44,139 nt of DNA from Chloroflexota bacterium (lineage in GTDB: Bacteria; Chloroflexota; Anaerolineae; Anaerolineales; Anaerolineaceae). The notes under the pieces are model-generated. The model did no database searches. It saw nothing but the letters and a program-made list of their open reading frames with translations, and was not told the origin of the DNA. The DNA lies in assembly GCA_029265085.1 (NCBI GenBank), contig JAJUJY010000019.1, positions 1 through 44,139 of the forward strand, given 5' to 3'. This document shows, piece by piece, positions 9,493 through 18,071 of the stretch (its first letter is position 1; each line of letters starts with the position of its first letter). The position numbers and the translations under genes were made by a program.

Positions 9493-9639
9493 TTGAAGTT
9501 TGCGCTGCCAAAAGAGGGGCAAGGCCTTGTCGAATACGGTCTGATCATCGTGATTGTGGCTGTTCTGGTGATCGTCTTGTTGTGGTTGTTCGGCAATCAA
9601 GTCGGTGACATTTACAGCAACATTGTCGATGTCATATAA
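9493..9639 (+). CDS. Flp/Fap-type pilin, 48 residues, TTG start
   Basis: A tiny gene encoding a type IVb (Flp-family) pilin subunit. The protein reads MKFALPKEGQGLVEYG, then about 17 hydrophobic residues, then FGNQVGDIYSNIVDVI. This has the hallmarks of Flp pilins: a very short leader, the G-x4-EY motif (Gly9 then Glu14-Tyr15, Glu at +5 of the predicted prepilin peptidase cut), one N-terminal hydrophobic helix, and a short tail. The TTG start is decided by a perfect AGGAGGTGA site just upstream; an in-frame GTG lies within that site and is unlikely to be used. The usual tad assembly genes (ATPase, TadC, prepilin peptidase) are absent here, so it must rely on a locus elsewhere. Confidence 0.85.
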   Translation: MKFALPKEGQGLVEYGLIIVIVAVLVIVLLWLFGNQVGDIYSNIVDVI

Positions 9640-9700
9640 ATAAGTTCCAAAATTTTTGTTTCCGATTCATTTCATTTGATTTATTTGATTATTTCGTATG

Positions 9701-9723
9701 CCCTGGGCAAGATCCGTCCAGGG
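9701..9723 (+). terminator. Probable terminator of the pilin gene
   Basis: A 6-bp stem CCCTGG/CCAGGG around an 11-base loop, followed by TATATTTGTTT, about 60 bases after the pilin stop codon. Confidence 0.5.
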
Positions 9724-9739
9724 TATATTTGTTTAAAAC

Positions 9740-9765
9740 ATAACGGCCGGTTGCCCGGCCGTTAT
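9740..9765 (-). terminator. Terminator of glycyl-tRNA synthetase, possibly bidirectional
   Basis: A perfect 11-bp stem (ATAACGGCCGG and its complement) with a 4-base loop, followed on the minus strand by GTTTTAAAC. It lies 17 bases past the glyQS stop codon and between convergent genes, so it may stop both. Confidence 0.65.
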
Positions 9766-9782
9766 ACATGCAATCGATGGGT

Positions 9783-12782
9783 TTAGAAACCTTCCAGTTT
9801 CGAGAAATCCGCCGCACCAGCTGCCAGACCAGCCACACGCTGGAGTAAGCCCAGGCGGTTGCCGCGTACCACAGCGTCTTCTGCCATGACCAGAACAGCC
9901 TCAAAGAAGTGATTAATTACCGGGATCATGGGCACAAAGACCTTGAAGAAATCTTCCACCGAGCCCGCCCGGCGGGTCTCAGTTTCAGCCTGCAAAATAG
10001 CGGCCAGCAAGGCTTTTTCGGCCTCTTCCACAAAAGCTTCCGGTTGAATGATGTATTGCTGCGCCTGATCGCGGGTAATACGCACACAGCGTGAATAGGC
10101 GGGCAGGATCAACGGCCATTCCGGATTGTTCACCCAGGCACTGAGCTGCTGCACAGCCCGCGCCGCGGAAGCCGGGTTGGTCTGTTGTTCAGCCAGTACC
10201 GCTGCCACCACGTCATAGCGGTAGCCCTGATCAAGCAGCACACTCTGCAAACGGCCAACGATAAACTCCAGGCAGGCAGCCTGACTTTGCGGAGTCGCCG
10301 CAATCGGCAGCCCCTGCGCGGCAGCTTCCAGCCCCTGCTTCAGATCAAAGTCCAGTTCCCAGGCAATCAGGTTCTGCACCAATCCCAGGGCAGCACGACG
10401 CTGCGCAAAGGGGTCTTTGGTGCCAGTCGGCGCCAATCCGGCAGCGAATAAACCTGCCAAAGTATCCAGCCGGTCGGCCATCCCAACGACCAATCCGGCC
10501 GGGTGGGCGGCATTTTGATCGCCCGCAAAACGCGGTAAATACGCCTCAAAGATCGCATCCGCCACGGCCTGGCTTTCACCCGAGTGGAGGGCGTAATACT
10601 TACCCATAATGCCCTGCAGCGAGGTCATTTCCACCACCATGTGGCTGACCAAATCCGCCTTACACAGTGCTGCTGCCCGGCGGACTACCGGCACATCGTC
10701 TGCATCCAGGCGCACCAGCGGGGTAAGCCGGTCCACCAGTGCTTCAATGCGCCTGGTTTTATCCAGCATAGAGCCCAGCTTGACCTGGAAAGTCAACGTG
10801 CCCAGGCGCGGCAGAAAATCTTCCAGCTTGTGGGTAAGGTCTTCTTCCACAAAGAAGGCCGCATCGGCAAAGCGGGCGCGGATCACCTGCTCATTTCCGT
10901 CTGCCACAATATCCAGGTGCTCGCCGTCACCGTTGCGCACCGCAATGAAGTACGGCAGCAAAGAGCCGTCCGCCCGATAGACCGGGAAATAACGCTGGTG
11001 CTTCTTCATCACCGAAACGAGCACTTCGGCGGGCAGTTTCAGGTGCTCGGGATCAAACGAACCGCGCAGGGCAGTCGGCGCTTCCACCAACTGGTTAACT
11101 TCATCCAACAAACCGGCATCCAGATGATCCGGGTCGCCGCCGACCGCGCTAATCAATGTGCGCACCTGCTCAACGATGCGCTGCTGGCGTTCCTGCCCAT
11201 CCAACAGGATACCCTGGCGGGAAAGGAAGGCGAAATAATCCGCCGGCCCAGTCACGGCAAAGGTTTCCGGATCGCGGAAGCGTAACCCGCGGGTGGCTTG
11301 CCCGGCAGTTAAACCAGCATACTGGAAGGGGATCACCTGCCCATTCCAGAGCGCTAACAGCCAGCGAATTGGGCGCGAGAAAGCCACACCGCTGGCATTC
11401 CAGCGCATGGATTTATCAAAACGAATACCCGCAATCACGCCAGGCAAAGCCTCAGCCAACACATCTACGGCTGAGCGCCCAGTCTCAAAGACGCGCGCCA
11501 CCACATAGCTGCCGCCGTCCACTTCTTCTACTTGCAGCGCGCTCACGTCCAGACCCTTGCTGCGCGCAAAACCTTCGGCAGCCTTGGTCGGTTGACCCTG
11601 GGCATCAAATGCGCGGTTGGCCGGAGGACCTTTCACCAACGACTCGCGGTCCGGCTGGCGTTCCGCCATCCGCTCCACCCACACCAGCAAACGGCGGGGT
11701 GTGCCCAACACACGCACCGCACCATGTTCCAGGCGCAGTTCGTCAAGCAGGGCAGGGATGCGCTCGCGCAGTTGGTTCAACGCAGAAGACAGGTCCGCAA
11801 CCGGCAATTCTTCGGTGCCAATTTCGAACAAGAAATCGCCGGGGCCACTGGCCGGGGCAGATTGGATTGCTGCCGCGCTGGACGGCTGGCTTTGAATACC
11901 CGTGTTATTCAACCAGGGATAGCCCAACGCCTGGCGCTGGGCGGTATAAGCCTCGGCCACCCGCCGCGAGAAATCGCGCATGCGCGAGAACAAGGCCTGG
12001 CGCTCGGTCACACCTACCGCGCCGCGCGTATCCAGCACATTAAAGGTATGCGAGCACTTGAGAATATAGTCGTGCGCCGGTAATACCAGCCCCTGCGCCA
12101 GTGCGGATTCGGCTTCCAGCTCAAACATCTCGTACATCTTGCGCAGGCGATCCACGTCGGCAATTTCAAAATAATACTTACTGTGTTCCTGTTCCCCTTG
12201 TAAATGAATCCCGCCGTAGCTGACCTGGTTATTCCAGCGGATATCGCGGAAATTGCGCACATGCTGCAAAGCCATCGCGATCCGCTCCAGGCCGTAGGTA
12301 ATTTCAACCGAAACGGGTTCCAACACCTGGCCGCCTGCCTGCTGGAAGTAAGTAAACTGGGTAATTTCCTGGCCGTCTAACCAGACTTCCCAACCCAGGC
12401 CCCAGGCACCCAACGCGGGCGATTCCCAGTTATCTTCCACAAAGCGGATATCATGCTCGCGCGGATCGATCCCCAAAGCCTGCAGCGAGCGCAGGTAAAT
12501 CTCCTGCGGGTTGCCGGGATCCGGCTTGAGGATCACCTGGAACTGGGTATGCTGCTGTAAGCGGTTGGGATTCTCGCCGTAGCGTCCGTCATCCGGGCGC
12601 ACGGAAGGCTCCACATAAGCCACATTCCACGGCTCCGGTCCAAGCACACGCAGCACTGTGGCCGGGTTCATCGTCCCCGCGCCAACCTGGGTGTAATACG
12701 GCTGCCAGATCAGGCAGCCCTGCTCCGCCCAAAAGCGCTGGAGATTCATAATAATCGACTGGAAATCAAGGGGTTGGTTCAT
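9783..12782 (-). CDS. glyQS: Glycyl-tRNA synthetase, alpha and beta subunits fused
   Basis: A 999-residue enzyme that charges tRNA-Gly. Residues 1 to about 290 match the alpha subunit (class II catalytic core), including [32 protein letters not shown] and [21 protein letters not shown] Ser/Ala/Pro-rich linker near 300-318 leads into the beta subunit ([13 protein letters not shown] onward), with its tRNA-binding C-terminal region. In most bacteria these are two genes (glyQ, glyS); a single-chain form is known from Chlamydia and some other lineages. The ATG at 12782 follows GTGGAG. The two-subunit type differs from the dimeric archaeal/eukaryotic-type GlyRS used by some bacteria. Confidence 0.94.
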   Translation of the reverse strand: MNQPLDFQSIIMNLQRFWAEQGCLIWQPYYTQVGAGTMNPATVLRVLGPEPWNVAYVEPSVRPDDGRYGENPNRLQQHTQFQVILKPDPGNPQEIYLRSLQALGIDPREHDIRFVEDNWESPALGAWGLGWEVWLDGQEITQFTYFQQAGGQVLEPVSVEITYGLERIAMALQHVRNFRDIRWNNQVSYGGIHLQGEQEHSKYYFEIADVDRLRKMYEMFELEAESALAQGLVLPAHDYILKCSHTFNVLDTRGAVGVTERQALFSRMRDFSRRVAEAYTAQRQALGYPWLNNTGIQSQPSSAAAIQSAPASGPGDFLFEIGTEELPVADLSSALNQLRERIPALLDELRLEHGAVRVLGTPRRLLVWVERMAERQPDRESLVKGPPANRAFDAQGQPTKAAEGFARSKGLDVSALQVEEVDGGSYVVARVFETGRSAVDVLAEALPGVIAGIRFDKSMRWNASGVAFSRPIRWLLALWNGQVIPFQYAGLTAGQATRGLRFRDPETFAVTGPADYFAFLSRQGILLDGQERQQRIVEQVRTLISAVGGDPDHLDAGLLDEVNQLVEAPTALRGSFDPEHLKLPAEVLVSVMKKHQRYFPVYRADGSLLPYFIAVRNGDGEHLDIVADGNEQVIRARFADAAFFVEEDLTHKLEDFLPRLGTLTFQVKLGSMLDKTRRIEALVDRLTPLVRLDADDVPVVRRAAALCKADLVSHMVVEMTSLQGIMGKYYALHSGESQAVADAIFEAYLPRFAGDQNAAHPAGLVVGMADRLDTLAGLFAAGLAPTGTKDPFAQRRAALGLVQNLIAWELDFDLKQGLEAAAQGLPIAATPQSQAACLEFIVGRLQSVLLDQGYRYDVVAAVLAEQQTNPASAARAVQQLSAWVNNPEWPLILPAYSRCVRITRDQAQQYIIQPEAFVEEAEKALLAAILQAETETRRAGSVEDFFKVFVPMIPVINHFFEAVLVMAEDAVVRGNRLGLLQRVAGLAAGAADFSKLEGF

Positions 12783-12803
12783 GCACACTCCACAAAATAG
12801 CCT

Positions 12804-12836
12804 GCGGCGGGGCGCAAGAGAACTTGCCGCCGCCGC
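12804..12836 (-). other. GC-rich hairpin in the glyQS leader
   Basis: GCGGCGG (12804-12810) pairs with CCGCCGC (12830-12836), and GCAAG (12814-12818) with CTTGC (12823-12827), around an AGAA loop. It lies between the EEP-family gene and glyQS, immediately before the glyQS ribosome binding site. It could slow transcription from upstream or affect translation. I see no T-box signature in it. Confidence 0.5.
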
Positions 12837-12864
12837 GGATAATAACCTGCATCTTCGCCTGTTG

Positions 12865-12873
12865 ATTATACCA
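12865..12873 (-). promoter_or_regulatory. Candidate extended -10 promoter of glyQS
   Basis: The minus strand reads TGGTATAAT, a perfect extended -10 element (TGnTATAAT). No good -35 is evident, as is common for extended -10 promoters. The transcript would begin near 12858, about 75 bases before the glyQS start, and include the GC-rich hairpin. Confidence 0.45.
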
Positions 12874-12884
12874 AACCAGCGCGG

Positions 12885-13850
12885 TTAGAATTCCAATTCC
12901 ACCCAGGCCGGGTCATGATCGGAGCCGTCACCGCCGAGGGTCTTGCGCCGCTTGATCCATGCGCCGCGCAGGCGGGCATTCAAAGCCGGGCTGAGCCAGA
13001 TCTGGTCAAACAATTCGTAGCGTGCTGGTTGGCCGCTTTCCTTAAAGCGGTGCGTCCAGGCAGGCACGGCCGGCTGAGCCGGGTCCGGCGGGGCGGAATT
13101 GGTCTCGCGCGGAGCAGCCAGTGCGTTGACCAGCCCCAATTCTGCCGCCGTGGTGAAAGGCGCCAGTGTCGGCGCATCTGGTGTGTCATTCATATCGCCA
13201 AGCAGTAAATAAGCGCTGTTGGGGCGGGTGCGCGCCTGGATAATGCGTGCCGTCACCTGGGCTTGCTGCGTGCGGGTCAGGTCCGCGCGCTGCTTGCCCG
13301 TGACTGGATTCTCGTTGGGGGCAAGATACTGGCTTTTCAGGTGGGTATTAAACAAAGTCAGCAGCTTTTTCCGCCGGGCAGCGTCCAGCACTTCCACCTC
13401 CAATAAATCGCGGCTGAAAACCGGCGAATCCGGTTCATCCGGGTGGCTGGCAAAGCGCCAGGAAGTCACCGCGCCCAACGGCAGTTTGGAAAGAAGCGCC
13501 ACATCGATCAGGCGCGGATCGTTGCCCTCCACCAGCACCTGGTAGGGATACATCCCGCCCAGATCGGTACGGTTAAAGTGCTGCAGGGTCGGCAAATCTT
13601 CCACCTCCTGCACTGCCAGCACATCCAGGTCCATTTCCCGGATACGCGCGGCCACCTTAGCGCGTTTATCCTCTTCCTTGCCCTTGACCAGCCTGCCCAT
13701 GAAGGTGCGAATGGCGTAGCTTTCCGGGTCGTTAAAGGAATAGGTCACATTGACGTTGGTATCGCCGGTCAGGATGGCCGCGATCTGGCCTTGAAAATTG
13801 AACCGCGAAAACAGGTTATTCAGGTTGAAAGTACCCACTTTGAGCAGCAT
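12885..13850 (-). CDS. Endonuclease/exonuclease/phosphatase (EEP) family protein
   Basis: A 321-residue enzyme of the EEP superfamily (DNase I, exonuclease III, Mg-dependent phosphodiesterases). The fold's conserved catalytic positions are present: GTFNLNNLF (Asn), LDVLAVQEVED (Glu, metal), LLLGDMNDTPDA (Asp/Asn) and GSDHDPAWVEL (the C-terminal Asp-His pair). There is no signal peptide or membrane segment, so it is probably cytoplasmic. Substrate cannot be told from sequence: nucleic acid, a phospholipid head group or another phosphodiester are all possible. The start is supported by GGAGGG upstream. It appears to have its own promoter and to be transcribed toward glyQS. Confidence 0.85.
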   Translation of the reverse strand: MLLKVGTFNLNNLFSRFNFQGQIAAILTGDTNVNVTYSFNDPESYAIRTFMGRLVKGKEEDKRAKVAARIREMDLDVLAVQEVEDLPTLQHFNRTDLGGMYPYQVLVEGNDPRLIDVALLSKLPLGAVTSWRFASHPDEPDSPVFSRDLLEVEVLDAARRKKLLTLFNTHLKSQYLAPNENPVTGKQRADLTRTQQAQVTARIIQARTRPNSAYLLLGDMNDTPDAPTLAPFTTAAELGLVNALAAPRETNSAPPDPAQPAVPAWTHRFKESGQPARYELFDQIWLSPALNARLRGAWIKRRKTLGGDGSDHDPAWVELEF

Positions 13851-13875
13851 CTGAACCCTCCGGTGGTAATTCGCA

Positions 13876-13904
13876 ATAATAGACCTATTAAATCATAAAT
13901 TCAA
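13876..13904 (-). promoter_or_regulatory. Candidate promoter of the EEP-family gene
   Basis: On the minus strand TTGAAT (13899-13904) and TATTAT (13876-13881) are separated by exactly 17 bases, with transcription starting near 13869, 19 bases before the ATG. Confidence 0.5.
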
Positions 13905-14094
13905 CCCGGATGCACCTGCCAAAATGGAACAGATTTTGGAGAAAGACGACGTGGGTGGCTTGGAAAGAGTATACATTCCAGACAGAGCAGCAAGCAGCGA
14001 ACCCACCCTGGCCCATGTTGAAAATTTTTGCTGATTTTCAGCGAATCGAAACCTTTCCACTCCAGATCAGGTAAAATCGTTATATATTATGGGT

Positions 14095-14106
14095 TGAATC
14101 GATTCA
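14095..14106. promoter_or_regulatory. Perfect 12-bp palindrome before a small gene
   Basis: TGAATCGATTCA is a perfect inverted repeat 26 bases before the gene at 14132. It lies just after a possible -10 element (TATATT, 14083-14088), where a repressor could bind. No regulator is assigned. Confidence 0.35.
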
Positions 14107-14131
14107 TCAATGGATCCAAAGAGAGGGCAGC

Positions 14132-14425
14132 ATGGCAAGAATTGAAGTAAAACGTGAAGTTCCTGGCAAAACAGCGGATGTAAATTACAAAGCCATTGGC
14201 AAAATGGTTGAAAAAGCAGGCTATAAAATATTCAAGCGGCGCGATATCGCCTATTTACTGGTCTGCGAAGGCGAACTGCAAGGCAGCCCGGCCAGTTTAA
14301 ATATCAGCGTACCCTTCACTGCCCCAAATCAGGTTGTTATCAACCTGGGCTGTGATGCGGCTGACGATGCAGCGTTATCCGCTGAAGTGGATCGTTTGTT
14401 CACTTTACTGCAATCGGAATATTAA
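14132..14425 (+). CDS. Small conserved-looking protein, unknown function
   Basis: A 97-residue soluble protein without Cys pairs, signal peptide or membrane segment. The pattern suggests a small alpha/beta fold: a basic first strand (ARIEVKREV), an amphipathic helix (YKAIGKMVEKAGYKIFKRR), strands (IAYLLVCEGEL, SLNISVPF, QVVINLGCD) and an acidic C-terminal helix. I do not recognise a family. GAGAGGG precedes the ATG at normal spacing. It is a lone plus-strand gene between divergent EEP and convergent recO, with a perfect palindrome in its leader, so it is probably a single-gene transcript under its own control. Confidence 0.6.
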   Translation: MARIEVKREVPGKTADVNYKAIGKMVEKAGYKIFKRRDIAYLLVCEGELQGSPASLNISVPFTAPNQVVINLGCDAADDAALSAEVDRLFTLLQSEY

Positions 14426-14438
14426 ACCTGGGTCTGGA

Positions 14439-15209
14439 TTAAGAATGATATCCCCGGCGCACTTCACGCAGAAAAGCCGGGGTATTTAAACTGCGCTCCA
14501 GAATATACGTCAGATAATATTGGATAATGGATTCCATTTCCATGCGGATGGGTTGTGCAATTTGTGCGCGGGCAGCATCCGCAAAGGTACTGCGCTGCAA
14601 ATGGCGCAGGTAGCGCAGCGCCTCTACAGAAATTGGCCGCGCTGAAGCATCCATCGCCCCGCAGCGCGGACACAAAATTCCCCCTTGAAGTGCCGAAAAA
14701 AATTGATTTTCAGCCTGGATCAGTTCCCGGCAGTTAACACAATTCACCAGGTCCGGGCGAAAGCCCAACAAATCGAGCAAGTGAATTTCATAATACCGCA
14801 CCGCCAGAAACGGGTCTGGCTGCACCGTAATCCGCTCCAATGTCTCCACCAGCAAAAGATACAAAAGCCGGTTCTGGCCTTCTTCATAGGTAAAACGATC
14901 AACCAGCTCGGCAATATAGTGAGCATACCCAATGCGCAGCAAATCCTCGCGCATTGGCAAATAAGCATCCAGCGTCTCTGCCTGGGTCAGAATCCAGATA
15001 TCCCGCCCCTGCGCCAGCATTAATGCTGCACGGGTAAATGGCTCCACGTGGCCTGCTTTGCGCGAACGCAGCCGCCGGACGCCTTTGGCCACCACGCGCA
15101 GCTTACCCTGCTCGCGGGTATAAATCGTCAGCAGACGGTCCGCCTCCCCCCAATCTGCATGGCGCAAAACCACAGCCTCAACCCGCAGCGAGCGGTCTTT
15201 TCCGGGCAT
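14439..15209 (-). CDS. recO: DNA repair protein RecO
   Basis: A 256-residue recombination mediator that helps load RecA onto SSB-coated DNA in the RecFOR pathway and anneals strands. The N-terminal OB-fold shows RVEAVVLRHADWGEADRLL and GKLRVVAKGVRR, typical RecO signatures. The helical C-terminal part carries a four-cysteine zinc site, CVNC and CPRC, about 24 residues apart. Length is normal. It is the last gene of the glmU-corC-cdd-recO series, 8 bases after cytidine deaminase. Confidence 0.92.
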   Translation of the reverse strand: MPGKDRSLRVEAVVLRHADWGEADRLLTIYTREQGKLRVVAKGVRRLRSRKAGHVEPFTRAALMLAQGRDIWILTQAETLDAYLPMREDLLRIGYAHYIAELVDRFTYEEGQNRLLYLLLVETLERITVQPDPFLAVRYYEIHLLDLLGFRPDLVNCVNCRELIQAENQFFSALQGGILCPRCGAMDASARPISVEALRYLRHLQRSTFADAARAQIAQPIRMEMESIIQYYLTYILERSLNTPAFLREVRRGYHS

Positions 15210-15217
15210 GCAAAATC

Positions 15218-15625
15218 TCAGCGAACCAGTTTATCCGGAGTAAACGCGCCGGGCAGCAAACCGCGCACCGTCGTTTCCTGGTGGATTTGCCCGTCAGCAT
15301 CGGCCAGCAGCACAATCGTATCCAGGCCAAATTCAGCCAAAACCTGCCGGCAGGAGCCGCACGGGCTGCCGCCATTGATGGATGCAACCGCAATCGCTGT
15401 AAAACTGCGCTCTCCCTCAGAAACGGCCTTGAAAACCGCCACCCGCTCAGCGCAAATTCCATCCGGGTAGGCTGCATTTTCCACATTGACCCCATCATAC
15501 ACTTTACCGGAGGTAGTCAGCAGTGCCGCTCCGACCGCGTAATTGGAATAGGGAGCGTACGCCCAACGGCGGGCATGAATGGCCGCTTCGACCAACTGTT
15601 GTTTTTGTTCAGTGCTTAGTGTCAT
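15218..15625 (-). CDS. cdd: Cytidine deaminase
   Basis: A 135-residue enzyme that deaminates cytidine and deoxycytidine to uridine forms in pyrimidine salvage. The zinc site is complete: Cys58-Ala-Glu60 (CAERVAVFKA) with catalytic Glu60, and Cys89 and Cys92 in PCGSCRQVL. YAPYSNYAVGAAL and NVENAAYPDGICAE are typical of the small homotetrameric family. The ATG at 15625 follows GAGGAGG and overlaps the end of the corC-like gene by 17 bases, so translation is probably coupled. A longer in-frame start would extend far into that gene and is rejected. Confidence 0.95.
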   Translation of the reverse strand: MTLSTEQKQQLVEAAIHARRWAYAPYSNYAVGAALLTTSGKVYDGVNVENAAYPDGICAERVAVFKAVSEGERSFTAIAVASINGGSPCGSCRQVLAEFGLDTIVLLADADGQIHQETTVRGLLPGAFTPDKLVR

Positions 15626-16898
15626 CCTGTGCCTCCTCAACTTCAAGTACGCGCGGATTGCGGCGAGCACGCACCTTGCGAATTCTGCGTCCGCTGACCT
15701 GCTCCACGGTTAACGTCCAATCATCAATGGCAACCTCTTCGCCGCCAACCGGCACCCGGCCGATGGTTCCATAAATATATCCGCCCAGGGTGTCTGCCAT
15801 CTCATTGGTCAAATGGGTCCCCAAAACTTCATTCACATCATCCAGGTCCACACGACCGTGGAAAATCACCTCATCCACAGAGACTTGCTGGTAAAGCAGT
15901 TCTTCCGCCTGGTCATATTCATCTCGGATTTCGCCAACGATCTCTTCCACAATATCTTCCAGCGTTACCAGGCCGGCCATACCGCCGTATTCATCCACGA
16001 CCACCGCCATATGCACACTGCGCGCCTGCATTTCGCGCAGCAATTCATCCACTTTTTTGGCTTCCGGCACAAAATAAGCCGGGCGCAAATACGGCCGGAC
16101 AGAATCCGGTTGATCGCCGTCAATTTGTGACCGCAGCAAGTCTTTGGCATACAATAGGCCAACCACATTATCGATGGTTTCTTCATAAACCGGCACACGG
16201 GAATGCCCGGAATGAGAAAGCGCCAGGATGGCCTCGTTGACCGTTGTGTTGACCTCCAGGGCAAGGATGTCAATGCGCGGGATCATAATTTCACGACAAA
16301 GAGTGTCGCCAAAATGAAAAATCGAATAAATCATCTGGCGTTCGCCTTTTTCCAAACCGCCAGTGGATTCGCCGACCTCCACCCAGTTTTTCAGCTCATC
16401 TTCCGTGACTGAACCCGGTTGGCGTTCAAGCGAGACCGTTGAACCTAACAGGGCAAGCAGCAAGGAAGAAAACGGGCGCATGATGAAGTCCAAACCAACC
16501 GCCAGCGGTGCCAGGCGGATCATCCAGATCTCAGGGTTGCGCAGCACCCGGCCTTCCACAAGAAATTCAAACGCCAGCAGGAACAGCGCAAACACCACTA
16601 GCAGCGCCAGCCCGACGCCAAGCGTCAAACCCGGCAGGTACATTTCCAGCAGCAGGTAAGTAACCAGTCCGAGCAAGATGTGGCTGGTAGCCACCAATAA
16701 CCGCAGTCCGGCCCGCAGTCCTAGTTTTTCCACCAGGCGCAGCACCCGGTCCAGTTTCTTTTCTTGTTGATTTACCAGGCTAATTAACTGCGGCAGCCGT
16801 ACATGATTTACGCTCGAACGCAGCGCAACAAACAGGGTGTCCAACCCCAGCAAAACTATTCCAATGATCCAGAGGGTACGAAAAGGGTCCAAGTTCAT
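15609..16898 (-). CDS. CNNM/CorC-type membrane protein with CBS pair
   Basis: A 429-residue integral membrane protein of the HlyC/CorC (CNNM) family, linked in other bacteria to magnesium or other divalent ion export and often called hemolysin-like. The N-terminal DUF21 part has four hydrophobic segments (near 7-25, 64-90, 95-115 and 128-152). Two CBS domains follow (around 205-330), with MIPRIDILALE and HMAVVVDEYGGMAGLVTLEDIVEEIVGEI, and then the C-terminal CorC domain ending in a short basic stretch. CBS domains usually bind adenine nucleotides and may gate transport. It lies 27 bases after glmU and overlaps cdd. The exact ion is not known. Confidence 0.9.
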   Translation of the reverse strand: MNLDPFRTLWIIGIVLLGLDTLFVALRSSVNHVRLPQLISLVNQQEKKLDRVLRLVEKLGLRAGLRLLVATSHILLGLVTYLLLEMYLPGLTLGVGLALLVVFALFLLAFEFLVEGRVLRNPEIWMIRLAPLAVGLDFIMRPFSSLLLALLGSTVSLERQPGSVTEDELKNWVEVGESTGGLEKGERQMIYSIFHFGDTLCREIMIPRIDILALEVNTTVNEAILALSHSGHSRVPVYEETIDNVVGLLYAKDLLRSQIDGDQPDSVRPYLRPAYFVPEAKKVDELLREMQARSVHMAVVVDEYGGMAGLVTLEDIVEEIVGEIRDEYDQAEELLYQQVSVDEVIFHGRVDLDDVNEVLGTHLTNEMADTLGGYIYGTIGRVPVGGEEVAIDDWTLTVEQVSGRRIRKVRARRNPRVLEVEEAQDDTKH

Positions 16899-16925
16899 CT
16901 ATCTTTCCAAAAACGAGACCGGCTG

Positions 16926-17939
16926 TTATTCATTTGCCGCCGCACCATCCAAAAAGGTGTACGGCAGCACCTCAGACGAGGCCGGCAATTTCAAATTCCT
17001 TAATTGCGCAGTTTGTACAATACTATTATCGCCGATTTGGCAATTTTCAAGCACTGAATAAGGGCCAATTTGGCAATTTTGTCCAATGCTGGTTTGCCCG
17101 CGCAGGCAGGTCCCCGGGTATAAAATTGTGTCCTGCCCAATTTGGACATCCGGACCAATATAGGTTTGCGCCGGGTCAATCATGGTCACACCCGCTTCCA
17201 TCCAATAGGTATTGGTACGCTGGCGGTAAATAGACTCTGCCTCGGCCAGGTGCACACGGTTATTCACGCCCAGTGCCTCATTGGGATCAACGGCAATCAT
17301 GGCCTGCACGCGTTTGCCCTGTGCAACCGCCACCCCAACAATATCCGTCAGATAATATTCACCCTTCGGAGAAATCTTGATCTCTTTCAGCGCATCCCAC
17401 AACCAGGCTGATTCAAAGCAGTAAACACTGGCGTTCAGTTCCTGGATAGCCAGAATTTCCGGAGCAGCCTGGGCTTCTTCCACAATTTCAAGCACCGAGC
17501 CGTCTGCCGCCCGCACCACCCGGCCAAAACCATGTGAATCGGGATTGATCACCGTCAGCAGCGTGATGGGACCGTTGTTTTGCTGCTGTGCCTCGATCAA
17601 CTTTTGGAAAGTTTTTCCGGTCAACAGCGGCATGTCACCCGTAGCCAGCAAAACCAGATCAGTTTGGCCGCGCAGCAGCGGTTCCGCCATACTTAAGGCA
17701 TGCGCCGTTCCCAACTGCTCAGCCTGAGTAACAAACCGGGCAGAACTGCCCAACACACGCCGCACCTCATCTGCGCCGTGTCCAACCACAACCACCGGCA
17801 GTTCTTCAGTCACCGCGGCAACAGCACGCAGCGTATGCTGCAGCATCGGAATCCCTGCCAAAGGATGTAACACCTTGGGCAGGGTGGAGCGCATGCGTTT
17901 TCCGTAACCAGCGGCGAGGATGACAGCAGATAATTTCAT
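16926..17939 (-). CDS. glmU: Short GlmU: UTP-GlcNAc-1-phosphate uridylyltransferase, acetyltransferase part missing
   Basis: A 337-residue protein matching the first three quarters of GlmU, which makes UDP-GlcNAc for the cell envelope. The uridylyltransferase half is intact: LAAGYGKRMRSTLPKVLHPL, AEQLGTAHALS, ATGDMPLL, GFGRVVR and a YYLTDIV segment. It then has only a short left-handed beta-helix (IGPDVQIGQDTILYPGTCL..., QIGPYSVLENCQIGDN) and stops. Usual GlmU is about 455 residues; the missing stretch holds the acetyl-CoA site and catalytic His, so glucosamine-1-phosphate acetylation must be done by another protein. The frame ends cleanly, with no remnant visible before corC, so a shortened form is likelier than a recent frameshift. 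I use the ATG at 17939; a TTG lies one codon upstream. Confidence 0.87.
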   Translation of the reverse strand: MKLSAVILAAGYGKRMRSTLPKVLHPLAGIPMLQHTLRAVAAVTEELPVVVVGHGADEVRRVLGSSARFVTQAEQLGTAHALSMAEPLLRGQTDLVLLATGDMPLLTGKTFQKLIEAQQQNNGPITLLTVINPDSHGFGRVVRAADGSVLEIVEEAQAAPEILAIQELNASVYCFESAWLWDALKEIKISPKGEYYLTDIVGVAVAQGKRVQAMIAVDPNEALGVNNRVHLAEAESIYRQRTNTYWMEAGVTMIDPAQTYIGPDVQIGQDTILYPGTCLRGQTSIGQNCQIGPYSVLENCQIGDNSIVQTAQLRNLKLPASSEVLPYTFLDGAAANE

Positions 17940-17960
17940 CAATCAATTCTCCGGTAGATT

Positions 17961-18004
17961 AAAAAATAAAACGAGCTTCACCCAACTCCGAGGGTGATAA
18001 GCCC
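17961..18004 (-). terminator. Strong hairpin-plus-T-tract between tRNA-Gln and glmU
   Basis: On the minus strand GGGCT-TA-TCACCC pairs with GGGTGA-AGCTC around an 8-base loop (11 base pairs, one 2-base bulge), followed by GTTTTATTTTTT. It should end the tRNA-Gln transcript, but it also sits about 20 bases before glmU, so it could control read-through into the operon. Confidence 0.75.
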
Positions 18005-18071
18005 GTCCCAAGGGAGCTATTATGAGTTAAACCAGGCCAACTAAGCGATGAACTCATGTTTTTGTCACAGG

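Noticed and set aside
9740..9765. Perfect inverted repeat as an attachment site or mobile-element end
   Set aside because: Position between convergent gene ends and the loop size fit a terminator; no integrase or target duplication nearby.
11156..12043. A long open frame on the plus strand opposite glycyl-tRNA synthetase
   Set aside because: It is Pro/Arg-rich with no domain, and lies wholly antisense to a clearly conserved gene; a shadow of high-GC codon use.
12783..12858. Possible glycine T-box riboswitch before glyQS
   Set aside because: The leader is too short, and neither the specifier stem nor the T-box sequence is visible; only a simple GC hairpin remains.
17959..18057. The 32-codon frame between tRNA-Gln and glmU as a real peptide gene
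   Set aside because: No ribosome binding site precedes it and it runs through a terminator hairpin; kept only as part of the leader observation.
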